From: Flectonema sp. DT1601
Lineage: Eukaryota; Euglenozoa; Diplonemea; Diplonemida; Diplonemidae
Length of the DNA stretch: 64,000 nucleotides
Direction: 5' to 3'
NCBI GenBank assembly: GCA_964019425.1
Contig: OZ025784.1
Coordinates: forward strand, 868,001 to 932,000
A program made the translations under genes and the position numbers. This document shows positions 20,623-30,190 of the stretch, piece by piece. The notes beneath the pieces were generated by a model. The model did not search any database, was not told the DNA's origin, and saw nothing but the letters and a program-made list of their open reading frames with translations. Position 1 is the first letter of the stretch. Every line of letters begins with the position of its first letter.

Positions 20623-21864
20623 ATGAGAGTACTCAGTCTCTTTATATTGTTATCCTTATTGGGTGTTGGTAGTTCACAATGCACGGCTTCGACTCTGATT
20701 GTGACGGGAAGCACGACTTACGACTGCATGATGAATTTATCACCGGAAGTAACCCTCCACTGGGATCTTGAAACGAGCGGGACTGCTGCTGTTGCGGCGA
20801 CGACGACATCGGTCAACGGATGGTTTTCAGTGTCGTTTCCTGATACTTTGGGTTCGATGATCCCAGCAATCGGTGTCTCATCTTCTGGTGAGACTACTGC
20901 TGACATCTACTCGATAACTGAGAGGACAGCAGGTGGAATCACTCTGACGACGGAAACGAACATCGACTCCCCGACGACGGAGATTGTGGACGGGATGTGC
21001 ATTCTGAGATTCAACGTCGCTGATTCTTTTCTGACGGCTGCCATGCCAGTGAACTTCGCTTTCCACTCATCTGAGATGGGATTTCCCGCGAACATCCATA
21101 CTAAGGTAGGAAGTGTGGTTGTGGATTTCGTGGAACCAACTTTTGTAGTTATGCCACCGAGTGAGCCTGTAGTTAGGCCACCAGCTGCACCTCTTCCGCC
21201 ACCAGCTGACGACACAATTAACTTTGAAGTAGTCGCAGAATTGAGTGATCTGGTTAGTCAGGTTGATACGTTGGTAGCTGCCGCTTCCACAGCGATAGGT
21301 GAAAGTGCTCGTTGTGATAAATTCTGTCGGGGTAATAATTGTTTTAATTGTGATGGCACTGCTGCTACTCAAAGATCTGTTCCTACACTAGTCAGAGCAA
21401 ATTGGAGAGTGATTTTGATTATTCTCAGCGATGCAAATGAAAACACTCCGCAAGCAGCTGTCGATAATTCTTTGAAGAAATTCTTGTCAAACAATGCGGT
21501 TATTGGATACGTTGATGGAAGTGCTGTTGTTGTTGTTGCGAATAGTATCAACCAACACCAAGACTTTGATAATGCTCACACTCAAGAGAAATTCATGATG
21601 GCAATTTGGTTATACTGGGTTCCTTTGGCAGTTATTATTAAGGTTCTTGGACCTTTTGTGTTTAAGGGAGTAGTGTTTGGGTATGCGATCCCATTAGTAA
21701 TCCATATGTTAATGATGTTCACAGCAATGTGTTTAACTAGAGTGGACTATGTACATGGTAATCTTGGTGCTGCGATATTAATGATTGGTTGGGTTCAAAT
21801 AGTAAGTGTTCTTTTCTTGTTAAGGCAGACAAGGAATCTCAATGCGGAAGGTACGGGGGATTAG
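20623..21864 (+). CDS. DOMON-b561 protein (copy 2), end uncertain
   Basis: 413 aa as an uninterrupted frame. Signal peptide (1-18, identical to copy 1), one DOMON domain (about 19-172), a short Pro-rich linker (PPSEPVVRPP, 178-196), the same middle region as copy 1, and the first helices of cytochrome b561 with HTQEK, VIHMLMM and VHGNLG. Relative to copy 1, a 23-base stretch (21802-21824, GTAAGT...TTAAG) replaces 18 bases, so the frame that should continue (KADKESQCGRYGG) is shifted. A further block of about 125 bases then separates it from the last heme-histidine helix at 21993 onward. Either two introns are removed here, or this copy makes a truncated protein lacking the fourth heme ligand. 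Confidence 0.75.
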   Translation: MRVLSLFILLSLLGVGSSQCTASTLIVTGSTTYDCMMNLSPEVTLHWDLETSGTAAVAATTTSVNGWFSVSFPDTLGSMIPAIGVSSSGETTADIYSITERTAGGITLTTETNIDSPTTEIVDGMCILRFNVADSFLTAAMPVNFAFHSSEMGFPANIHTKVGSVVVDFVEPTFVVMPPSEPVVRPPAAPLPPPADDTINFEVVAELSDLVSQVDTLVAAASTAIGESARCDKFCRGNNCFNCDGTAATQRSVPTLVRANWRVILIILSDANENTPQAAVDNSLKKFLSNNAVIGYVDGSAVVVVANSINQHQDFDNAHTQEKFMMAIWLYWVPLAVIIKVLGPFVFKGVVFGYAIPLVIHMLMMFTAMCLTRVDYVHGNLGAAILMIGWVQIVSVLFLLRQTRNLNAEGTGD

Positions 21865-21992
21865 GTACTTTTTTTCGAAATTCGAAAAATAACCTTTCCT
21901 GGGTGCATAATATACCCAACGACTCCATTGGAACCCCCGGAAATGTGATTCTGGCTGAAAAACCTAGTATTCTCATAAGAACTGCCGACGAC
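21863..21992. repeat. Block interrupting the b561 gene family (R4)
   Basis: About 130-150 bases, also at 15556-15705, 18112-18255 and 28800-28950, always at the same place in the gene. It contains AACCTTTC, CCCAACGACTCCAT and TGTGATTCTGGCTGAAAAAC. Copy 1 lacks it (the gene runs GGGGATGGGGACATG there), giving an empty site. Its ends are not clean GT-AG. Confidence 0.75.
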
Positions 21993-22333
21993 CCCACGTT
22001 CTGTTTGGTATTTCGGTTGTGGTAATTTCAATCGCTCAAATGGCGACTGGAGTTGAAAATATTAATCGTCTATTCACAAATGACTCGGAGGGGGTTAAGA
22101 TTGCGATGATCGTTGGAGTGGTCACCATGGGTGTTATTTATGTTATTAGGAAAATCTACGTCGCTGTTACGAAAAAGGAGGAGATTTCAATTGTGGAAGT
22201 GTGGTGTAGTATTGACCATTATCATGAATTAGCCCAAATCTATTTTTTTTTTTTTTTTTTTCCCCCTTCTTTTGCGACCTGCGAAAAAGCAAAAAGGCGT
22301 TGTGTGTGTGTTCGAAAAGGGGTTTTCTGGTAA
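21993..22333 (+). pseudogene. Downstream b561 exon-like segment of copy 2
   Basis: Open frame encoding the last heme-histidine helix (from CACGTTCTGTTTGG), then IAQMATGVENINRLFTND, a hydrophobic helix (IAMIVGVVTMGVIYVI) and a basic end (RKIYVAVTKKEE). It is intact for over 60 codons, so it is either a real last exon or only recently cut off. After about 22210 the frame runs into a T-rich repeat. Confidence 0.6.
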
Positions 22334-23206
22334 GGGCGCCAAGCCTTATACAAGTGAATTATTTAATCCTATCATACCTAACCCCCTAGAAGATCTACTG
22401 ATCGAGATTAAAAAGGGCTCAATTATATTTTCTTTTTAACGAGTCTCTTGGGCCATGGGATGTGTATTCCCAATCAGATGTTGCCGACTTTTGTGCTTTT
22501 TATTTTGGGCTAATGGGACTTGGCATTTTTTTTCTTTCTTTGTCATTTTTTTAAACTCTACCTCTTCCCGGCAGTGTGTATCCTCAGAGCCTTCACATCG
22601 TGTAGAATGAGCTGCACAATGTCCCATCAGTGTTGTTGTTTCTGACATCGGAAAAAACATTTTATGTATAATAGATTCTTTTACGTACCTTCGATGATGA
22701 GGTGTTCTATAGCATTCTCACAGGACTGCAGATGGAGTCGTGATGGTGCTTTTTGTTTTTAGCCAAACAAAAGCACTCTAGTAGTAGTTAGTTTTACGTT
22801 TTCGTTTTAGTTCTCATGTGTGTATGAGTTGTAGTTTGGCGACTAATATTTCGACGAGGGATCCACCTCGTTAAGTAAGTCTTCTCTCTCTTTAGCTCTC
22901 TCTTCCTCTCTCTTCTCTCGATTTATTTATCTTATGGCAGCATACTTAGCCTATATCAATTCTGGCCTATGGCTTTGATGATTTCATTAGGAATATTTCT
23001 TTTTTTTTTTTTGCATTTAACAAAGTATTATAAGAACGAAAAAAAAGAACGGTTTTCGTGACACAAACAAAATAAAAAATCACAGTTGTTATATTATTAT
23101 TTTCTGTATAGTTGAAGATAAAGCCAATTCTTTTTTTTTTTTTTTTTTTTTTTTGTGTTTAATATTGATATGGTGATTATTTTGTGTGTGTAGAGCTTCG
23201 CGGGGG
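22334..23206. other. Intergenic, repeats only
   Basis: Contains part of repeat R7 (22268-22380), a CT-rich repeat with a GACGAGGGATCCACCTCG palindrome-like head (22850-22925), and T runs. No gene recognised. Confidence 0.5.
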
Positions 23207-23558
23207 GGTTTCTTTTTTTGCACCGACGAAGTCGGAGAAAAACCTATTCAGATTAAGCTGTTTATGCATCATCTCGAAGACATGTTTTACAAGCGAAAAG
23301 AGAATTGTAGCAGCGTATCGTTATCACCCTTTACTTAAAAGGTTATAGGCTTGTTTCTGGTTACGTTTTCGTGTCGTGTTTATCTATTTCCCTTGTGCGC
23401 CAGTAATACTCTGTTTGATCAACGAGATATGTTTAAGGCTGCTGTTGTCTGAGTAGTTCTCTTTTTTCCCCTCCCTGAATTTTATAGCAATGCAACGGAG
23501 GGCTTTGTGTGTTTAATTAGAAGTTTAAAAAAAAAAGTTTTAATTTGTTACAAAACAA

Positions 23559-24281
23559 CATAGATGGAAGTGCCCTCCAAATTTGGAGGGCGCCTGGTGA
23601 AAATCAGCCACAAAAATTTGTAGGGCCAAAATAGGGCGCGTAGGGCGCTTTTTTAATTAAATTTAATATAATGCCGAGCTCATTTTGACACACCCCTGCC
23701 CTCAGCGAGGGTCGAATCGCATCTTATTTGACTTTTCTCCGGTTCGCCCGATCAAATGCGTCTCTGGGATATCAGTTTACTTGCCACCAGTAAACTCCTT
23801 TTTTTTTTTCTCACAAGGTACCGTGAAGACCGGCCTATTAACAGGTTAGCAAGAACGCACTCTCCCTCCTCGAATCCCTCTATATTCGACTCGGTGCATT
23901 CTGCGGGCTAATCAGCTCCTTGTAGATCTGGGATGCGTCGTCCACTGAAATGAGTTACAGCTTCAGGGATTGCAGCAGGCTCCGGAAGCTCTCAAGGAGT
24001 GGCCCATTGTTTTTGCCATTGTTGACCGCCGAACCTTCATGACCTGGAGGTCTCGGGTTCGAACCCCGTGACACCCTTTTTTCTCTTTTTCGAAAGACTG
24101 CCAAGCATGTCAAATTTTTTTTTTTGGCTTCTGCGTCAAAATACTTGTGCGTCAGTGTAAGTCCCCGTCAATTTAGCTGTCTTATAGTAATAAAAAAGGT
24201 AAAAAAAATCGCCCTCCGAAATAATATTTATATTAAAAGCGCCCTACACGCCCTCCAAATTGTAGGGCACTTCCATCTATG
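23559..24281. mobile_element. 723-base TIR element with internal tRNA-like segment
   Basis: Ends CATAGATGGAAGTGCCCT (left) and its exact reverse complement AGGGCACTTCCATCTATG (right); inner inverted similarity continues through the GGAGGGCG and GTAGGGCGC parts. A-rich flanks (AAAACAA on both sides) could be a target duplication, but the exact length is unclear. No transposase frame, so non-autonomous. Confidence 0.8.
23998..24077 (+). other. tRNA-like relic with strong B box
   Basis: GAGGTCTCGGGTTCGAACCC at 24047-24066 contains a perfect pol III B-box or T-loop core (GGTTCGAA) with a four-pair stem, and a T run lies downstream. GTGGCCCATTG upstream is a weak A-box or D-arm match. I cannot draw a proper acceptor or anticodon stem, so it is a tRNA-derived relic or chance, not a called tRNA gene. 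Confidence 0.3.
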
Positions 24282-24700
24282 AAACAAAACAAATTATTTT
24301 CTTTTTTTTTTTGCATCCCGACGAAGGCGAAGGTCGGAGAAGAAATCATTCACATTAAGCTGTTTATTTTTTATTTCGTCTTATCTTGCAACAGGCAGTT
24401 GGGTTTTTTGGGTAGTCATTTTTGTTTTTAGGCTATTCAACACCTCTTTATCGTCTGTGAGAGTCTCCACGGTTGGTTGGTAGCAATATAACTGTTACCC
24501 TCCCCTGTTGGAGTTTCGTAAATAAAATAAATAAATAAAAAAATCTGTTTCCCTTTTGCGCTCCAGTAATACTCTGTTTGTGATCAACGATATATATTTA
24601 ACGCTGTTGTCGTCTGAGTAGTTCTCTTTTTTTCTCCTGAATTTATAGTAATATATCGAATGGCTTTGTTTGTCTGATTAATTTGTTACAAAACAAACAA

Positions 24701-24929
24701 ATCCAATCGTCCCTCCGGCTCCCGCAGCATCTTCCATTTTTCTTTTAGAAAACAATTTCTTTCGCATTCTAAAAATGTTCTCAGAAAACTTGAGAGGAAG
24801 AACAAAGTTTTCTTATTTTTATTTTCTCCAAAGAGTATATTATGTTATATTACGTAGTCTTAGATGAAATGACTTGTGATGACCAAATAAAATTCTGTCC
24901 TTCAGGTCAACTAAAAAGTAATTCCTTGG
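24701..24929. other. Intergenic, nothing recognised
   Basis: AT-rich linker between repeats without a gene. Confidence 0.5.
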
Positions 24930-25370
24930 TCCGGCGCAGTTATGACTTCAAACTGACTGTCATCTTACCTGATCCTTTTGGTTTTCATTTCTTGCTGAGT
25001 GATATGGCTATGTGCTGCCCAAATCTTTGTGGTACATTTCTAAAGCTTTTCGGTAAGCCCACAGTACACTTATAATGCTTTGGACAACTGGGGGTGAACG
25101 ATCCTCGGTACTGTTCCGGGGTTTTCTATTTTCTTTCGTGGAGTGTGGGCATGTGGCACATGTGGTCGTATTATAAGGAAAGATGTGTATGAAAGAAAGA
25201 AGATTTTTTTATTTTTTTCACCTTCCCCCCTGGAAGTGATCGACTTCCCCCGGCTGGAAGTCGATCACTTCCAGCCAATACTATGAAACTACAATCTTCG
25301 CGATTGGGTCCTTACTGATGCGGGTTACCCAGACCCCTCGTAGTCATCAGTTTGTATTTTGCTTTAAAAA
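24930..25370. repeat. Copy of the dispersed repeat at 4105-4560
   Basis: Matches over about 440 bases, with a small local inversion-like doubling around GGAAGT(C/G)GATC at 25235-25275 (TGGAAGTGATCGACTTCC, then CTGGAAGTCGATCACTTCC). Confidence 0.75.
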
Positions 25371-25754
25371 AATAAAAAATAGAACAATTAAGCGTTTTTG
25401 TTCTTCCTCCGTTCTGTTTTTGCTTATCATTATTTTATGTTTCTTTATTTTACGTTTTATCTACATCAACACTGTTTTTTATCTGTTCATTACTTTTTTT
25501 TTATTTTTCTTGAAAAGTAATACCAAATCATCAAAGCCTTCCCTTTGAAAAGGGTGATGTTGGTGATTGGTTTTTATGTGTCAGAACAGCGAGAGCCTCT
25601 TATTGTGGTGAATCCAACCCGACACTACGGTCAACTCTTTGCTTTGTTTGCAGCTAACAATAAAATTTTAGGACATGTCAAAAATCTAGTACTGTTTTGG
25701 TCAACGGTATACTGCGGGCATGTAAAAGTTAATCGAGACCCAACCCCCGTCTGA

Positions 25755-26010
25755 ACCTATAGTCACTGTATCTCAGAACTAATGTTAAATTATCGTTATG
25801 TTGTTTATGATACAATACATTTGTATTTGGATGGTGGGTTTAGGTAGTCATTTGTTCCAGGTTCTCTTATCGTCTGTGAGAGTCTCACGGTTTCTGGTAG
25901 CGATATAGTTGTTACCCTAACTGTGAGCTTTTCCTGGCTTTTGGCTTCCTAGGCTTCGTAAATAAATAAATAAATAAATAAATTATACGTACAAACTCGA
26001 ACAGTTAACC
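25755..26010. repeat. Repeat R5 interrupted by a LINE tail
   Basis: TAGTCACTGTATCTCAGAAC and, after the LINE tail, ACGTACAAACTCGAACAGTT. At 44215-44302 the two parts are continuous, which is an empty site. Another partial copy is at 28995-29060. The LINE tail occupies about 25832-25985 and ends in (AAAT)n. Confidence 0.75.
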
Positions 26011-26240
26011 CTGTCTGAAACATGCCTCAAGAAATTCAATTCCGGGGGTGGGATCTCACTTTACTCGTAATCTTTGTAAAAAGAAAATCCTGCATTTTTT
26101 GCTTGTGGCTTACAGAGAAACCCAAACATAACATATGCAGCCATATTATTATTATAAAGAAATCCATATTCTAACCATCATGGAACAGTGGAACGATTGT
26201 ACCCTTTTTTTTTTTCCTTTTTATTATTACTGTAATTATA

Positions 26241-26840
26241 AATATCATGGTGTATAAAAAGTCTCCAAATCTCCAAAAAATGGCAAAAAAAAGCTTCAGG
26301 CGCTACTTTCGCAGTGGTTCCACGACGGTGTGCCCAACCCTTCCGTTCCAGGAACTTGTAGGCCCATACTTCTTGTAGGGAACAAGAATCTACGCGTTCC
26401 GGTGTATCACTTGCAAGCACTATCCCTTGCTGTGCTTGAAGCCAGAGAAGCAAACACACAGCCACCATAAGCACGGATATTCTCAATTAAATCGAGCACC
26501 CTTGCTTCCTCATCAGTGGTTAAGATAGTTGGTCTCCCAGATTTCACCTGCCCTTGACCACTTCTCATAGCAGCGAGTTGGTTGCTCTTTTACCCGCTGC
26601 TCTTGCCTTATCAAATCCAGCTCCACCTTGCTTACCGACGTCTTCAGGGGTTCAAAAGGCTCCCGTTTTTTCAAAAAATTGTGCATGGTGTGATTGCCTA
26701 CAGAAAAATTTCATACTTTTTTTATACAGAAAAATTTTATACTTTTTTATAAAAATCCACCAAGTTTTTTTTCCGAGAATCCACCATCTTTTTTATATCC
26801 AAAGTTGTTATACTTTAATCTTTTTATACACCATGATATT
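26241..26840 (-). mobile_element. 600-base DNA transposon remnant, pogo/Tc1-like
   Basis: Perfect 21-base terminal inverted repeats: AATATCATGGTGTATAAAAA(G) at 26241-26261 and its complement at 26820-26840. The inverted similarity may extend a few bases outward to TATA. On the minus strand the interior reads SGRPTILTTDEEARVLDLI (about 26480-26535), a helix-turn-helix linker typical of pogo and Tc1-like transposases, with a neighbouring piece (GFDKARAAGKRA) in another frame. No DDE catalytic part, so inactive. Confidence 0.75.
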
Positions 26841-26880
26841 CATAGCATATAAAAAAAAAATATAAATTTCTTTTGGAGAG

Positions 26881-26977
26881 GGCAAAGCTCCATTCCCGGG
26901 GTAAAACTTATACCGAAAGTGCCGCGGGTACAACAGGTTCATTTCGGCTTAAGTTTGCCTGTGAAAAGAGCTTTGCC
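26881..26977. mobile_element. 97-base hairpin mini-element
   Basis: Ends GGCAAAGCTC and GAGCTTTGCC are exact inverted repeats. Inside, GTAAAACTTATACCGAAA pairs with TTTCGGCTTAAGTTTGCC. The whole unit can fold on itself. Confidence 0.6.
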
Positions 26978-27556
26978 TTGTTTTTTTGATTTTTCAGTGG
27001 ACAGCAATCTTATAATAAAATACATATTCTAACTAACAAGAACCCTTGATTGGAATTACTTGTTTAAATTTGATGTTATACACTCCCTTCTTTTTTTCTT
27101 TTTATTTTTTTTATATTTTTTTATTTCTTTCATAATTAAAAGAGTCAGATGCCTGAATTCAGATCTTTGCAATGCTCAACACTGATAAGGTTTCATTGAG
27201 AGGCTTCTTTAAAAATATGATAATAATAAAAAAACGTTTTAATTCATTCTTTGAGAAGACAATGTCTTCTACTCGTATTTGGATCGATCCGACAATACAG
27301 TTCGAATCAAGCAAGCGAAGTTACCTTCCAAGAGCACTCAAAATATACCGTAGCGCGCTGGATTGAACAAGTAACTTTGATTGACTGATAATACTGACCA
27401 CATCCGGTTTATCAAATGAATAATTTTCTATTTCCCATCCTCACTAGTTACACAGACACCCCCCTCCATGGATGATTAATCACTTTCGGTAGGACAGATT
27501 CCTATAAAGTCATTTTACAATAATTCACACTTAAACTCAACAGTTAAATATAAACC
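26978..27556. other. 5' flank of DOMON-b561 copy 4, partly shared
   Basis: About 26985-27080 resembles 19885-19985, and 27415-27556 matches the proximal flank of the other copies. The middle (27130-27400) is different sequence without a supported gene. Confidence 0.65.
27503..27509 (+). promoter_or_regulatory. TATA-like box before copy 4
   Basis: TATAAAG, one A shorter than in the other copies, 54 bases before the ATG. Confidence 0.3.
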
Positions 27557-28804
27557 ATGAGAGTACTCAGTCTCTTTATATTGTTATCCTTATTGGGTGT
27601 CGGTAGTTCACAATGCACGGCTTCGACTCTGATTGTGACGGGAAGCACGACTTACGACTGCATGATGAATTTATCACCGGAAGTAACCCTCCACTGGGAT
27701 CTTGAAACGAGCGGGACTGCTGCTGTTGCGGCGACGACGACATCGGTCAACGGATGGTTTTCAGTGTCGTTTCCTGATACTTTGGGTTCGATGATCCCAG
27801 CAATCGGTGTCTCATCTTCTGGTGAGACTACTGCTGACATCTACTCGATAACTGAGAGGACAGCAGGTGGAATCACTCTGACGACGGAAACGAACATCGA
27901 CTCCCCGACGACGGAGATTGTGGACGGGATGTGCATTCTGAGATTCAACGTCGCTGATTCTTTTCTGACGGCTGCCATGCCAGTGAACTTCGCTTTCCAC
28001 TCATCTGAGATGGGATTTCCCGCGAACATCCATACTAAGGTAGGAAGTGTGGTTGTGGATTTCGTGGAACCAACTTTTGTAGTTATGCCACCGAGTGAGC
28101 CTGTAGTTAGGCCACCAGCTGCACCTCTTCCGCCACCAGCTGATGACACAATTAACTTTGAAGTAGTCGCAGAATTGAGTGATCTGGTTAGTCAGGTTGA
28201 TACGTTGGTAGCTGCCGCTTCCACATCATTAGGTGGTACTGCTCGTTGTAGTATGTTGTGTCAAGGTACTAACTGTGTTAATTGTGATGGCACTGCTGTT
28301 AATCAAAGATCTGTTTCTACACTAGTCAGAGCAAATTGGAGAGTTGTTTTGATTATTATTAATAATGAAAATGGAAGCATTACGAAAACAGCTGTCGATA
28401 ATTCTTTGAAGGATCTCTTGTCAAACAATGCGGTTATTGGATACTTCGATGGAAGTGCTGTTGTTGTTGTTGCGAATAGTATCAACCAACACCAAGACTT
28501 TGATAATGCTCACACTCAAGAGAAATTCATGATGGCAATTTGGTTATACTGGGTTCCTTTGGCAGTTATTATTAAGGTTCTTGGACCTTTTGTGTTTAAG
28601 GGAGTAGTGTTTGGGTATGCGATCCCATTAGTAATCCATATGTTAATGATGTTCACAGCAATGTGTTTAACTAGAGTGGACTATGTACATGGTAATCTTG
28701 GTGCTGCGATATTAATGATTGGTTGGGTTCAAATAGTAAGTGTTCTTTTCTTGTTAAGGCAGACAAGGAATCTCAATGCGGAAGGTACGGGGGATGGAGA
28801 TTAG
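27557..28804 (+). CDS. DOMON-b561 protein (copy 4), mosaic
   Basis: 415 aa. Same layout as copy 2: signal peptide, one DOMON, Pro-rich linker, middle region, b561 helices. Residues 1-222 and from about 308 to the end are essentially those of copy 2, but the stretch between (TSLGGTARCSMLCQGTNC to DLLSNNAVIGYFDGS) is that of copy 1, so the gene is a mosaic. It shares with copy 2 the GTAAGT...TTAAG stretch (28736-28758) and the interrupting block right after its apparent end (28800-28950). Downstream, the last helix is decayed (29095-29150, with changes and a stop soon after MAT), so this copy probably cannot make a complete b561 domain. Confidence 0.75.
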   Translation: MRVLSLFILLSLLGVGSSQCTASTLIVTGSTTYDCMMNLSPEVTLHWDLETSGTAAVAATTTSVNGWFSVSFPDTLGSMIPAIGVSSSGETTADIYSITERTAGGITLTTETNIDSPTTEIVDGMCILRFNVADSFLTAAMPVNFAFHSSEMGFPANIHTKVGSVVVDFVEPTFVVMPPSEPVVRPPAAPLPPPADDTINFEVVAELSDLVSQVDTLVAAASTSLGGTARCSMLCQGTNCVNCDGTAVNQRSVSTLVRANWRVVLIIINNENGSITKTAVDNSLKDLLSNNAVIGYFDGSAVVVVANSINQHQDFDNAHTQEKFMMAIWLYWVPLAVIIKVLGPFVFKGVVFGYAIPLVIHMLMMFTAMCLTRVDYVHGNLGAAILMIGWVQIVSVLFLLRQTRNLNAEGTGDGD

Positions 28805-29150
28805 GTAGACGATGTCGACGAGGTGCTTTTTTTTTTCGAAATTCAGTAAAATAACCTTTCCTGGGTAAAATCCCAACGACTCCATCGGAAACCCCCAAAA
28901 AAATGTGATTCTGGCTGAAAAACCTGGTTTCTCATAAATACCGACCCCCTCCCTACATTCTTAGTTACTTTATTATGCAAAGTTGCGCATTATACCCTTA
29001 GTCACTGTATCTAAAACTAATGTTAAATTATCGTTATGTTTTTATGATACAACGCGGTTGTGATTTTTACAAAATCGAACATACATCCCCCCTACGTTCT
29101 GTTTTGTATTTCAGTTGTGATATTTTCAATCGGTCAAATGGCGACTGACT
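28800..29150. repeat. Interrupting block plus repeat R5 and decayed last exon
   Basis: R4 block at 28800-28950, then R5 sequence (TTAGTCACTGTATCTAAAAC, 28998-29060), then about 50 bases matching the last b561 helix (29095-29145) that quickly lose the family sequence. Confidence 0.7.
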
Positions 29151-30120
29151 ATTCCTGAATGACGTTTTGTATTTTAGTTTTCTGACTACTACTCTGATAT
29201 TACATCACTCCCGAGTCACTGTAGTCTATTAGTCATTCACTTTCTTAACTAAGGAACCTTTGTAGTACTCTTTTGTTATCTAATTCACGTCGGGAATTAG
29301 TATAAACGACAGACGTTGTCGTAATTACTAATCCTCTTGTGTCAAAAGCATTGATGGAGTCGAGTCCTCACATAGTAACGGAGTGCTACGAATTATTTTT
29401 TGGCTAACTAACTTACAGGTCTTAATTTGTTGTCCTACGAACTTTTGCATTCGATTGAATTTTCCCACCCTCTCCCCTTCTTTTGACTGATAACCATTAA
29501 TACTAACTTACAGGTTTTAATCGTATACAATTAAAGCCTAAACCTACATATTCTATTACCTTAGATGTTAGGAAAACCTGCAGAAATGAACATTTTTTAT
29601 TTTTATTTATTTCTGTTGTTTTTTTTTTTTATTCTCACTTTTTCTGTACTAAAATTAATGATACTAACCAACTTACAGGTGTTGACCGCAGTGATGAGGA
29701 GGGCTTGGGTAAGGAGAATGTTCTGAAAAAGATTTTTTTGATTTTTAACCACCGAAACCTAACCATTATTTGTTTGTTGTCCAACGAACGTTTTATATTT
29801 GATTTTTTTTTTTTTTTTTTTGATTGACTGATAGCTATTAATCCTAACTTCATTTTCGATGAAGGCTGGACAAGTTGCAGATTAAGACCTGGGATTCAAA
29901 ACGCTCTAAGCGATTCCCCGCAGAGAGCTCTTTTTCCCCAATATGTTCGATACCAATTGTTGATTTTCTTATATTGCAACCGGGTTTGGCCGAACCCTAT
30001 TCTCGTTTTAGCCAGTTTCAAGTTGCTCTCCATCTAATATTAGTATCAAGATATGCACGCAGAGAGCTCTCTCCCCCCATCAAGTTATCCCTCCAGCTCT
30101 ATCCCACAGCCAATCGGTAG
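29151..30120. other. Intergenic with diverged repeats
   Basis: Contains diverged R1 copies (about 29415-29510 and 29680-29850) and a GATGTTAGG piece of the RT-element tail (29560). No gene recognised. The minus strand of 29880-30120 may be diverged rRNA-adjacent sequence, but I cannot support it. Confidence 0.45.
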
Positions 30121-30190
30121 CAACGACGGGCGGTGTGTACGAATGGCAGGGACGTAATCAGTGCAAGCTGATGACTTGCTATTTCGCAGT
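30121..30190 (-). pseudogene. 18S rRNA fragment (near 3' end)
   Basis: On the minus strand it reads AAGTCATCAGCTTGCACTGA, TTACGTCCCTGCC, then GTACACACCGCCCGTCG, the universal small-subunit segment around the 1391 primer site, continuing TTGCTACCGATTGG before homology is lost. Confidence 0.8.

Larger units (their letters stand above)
23207..24700. repeat. Direct repeats flanking a TIR element
   Basis: About 23207-23558 and 24305-24690 are diverged direct copies (GACGAAG...GTCGGAGAA, CCAGTAATACTCTGTTTG, GTCTGAGTAGTTCTC, AATTTGTTACAAAACAA). The second copy carries a LINE tail insertion (24400-24541). The TIR element at 23559-24281 sits immediately after AATTTGTTACAAAACAA in the first copy, where the second copy has no insertion. 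Confidence 0.7.

Noticed and set aside
23998-24077. A functional tRNA gene
   Set aside because: Only the T-arm region fits; acceptor and anticodon stems cannot be formed.
26178-26486. Minus-strand frame with a signal-peptide-like start (MRISVLMVAVCLLLW)
   Set aside because: It lies in the transposon remnant; a different frame there matches a transposase helix-turn-helix, so this one is a shadow.
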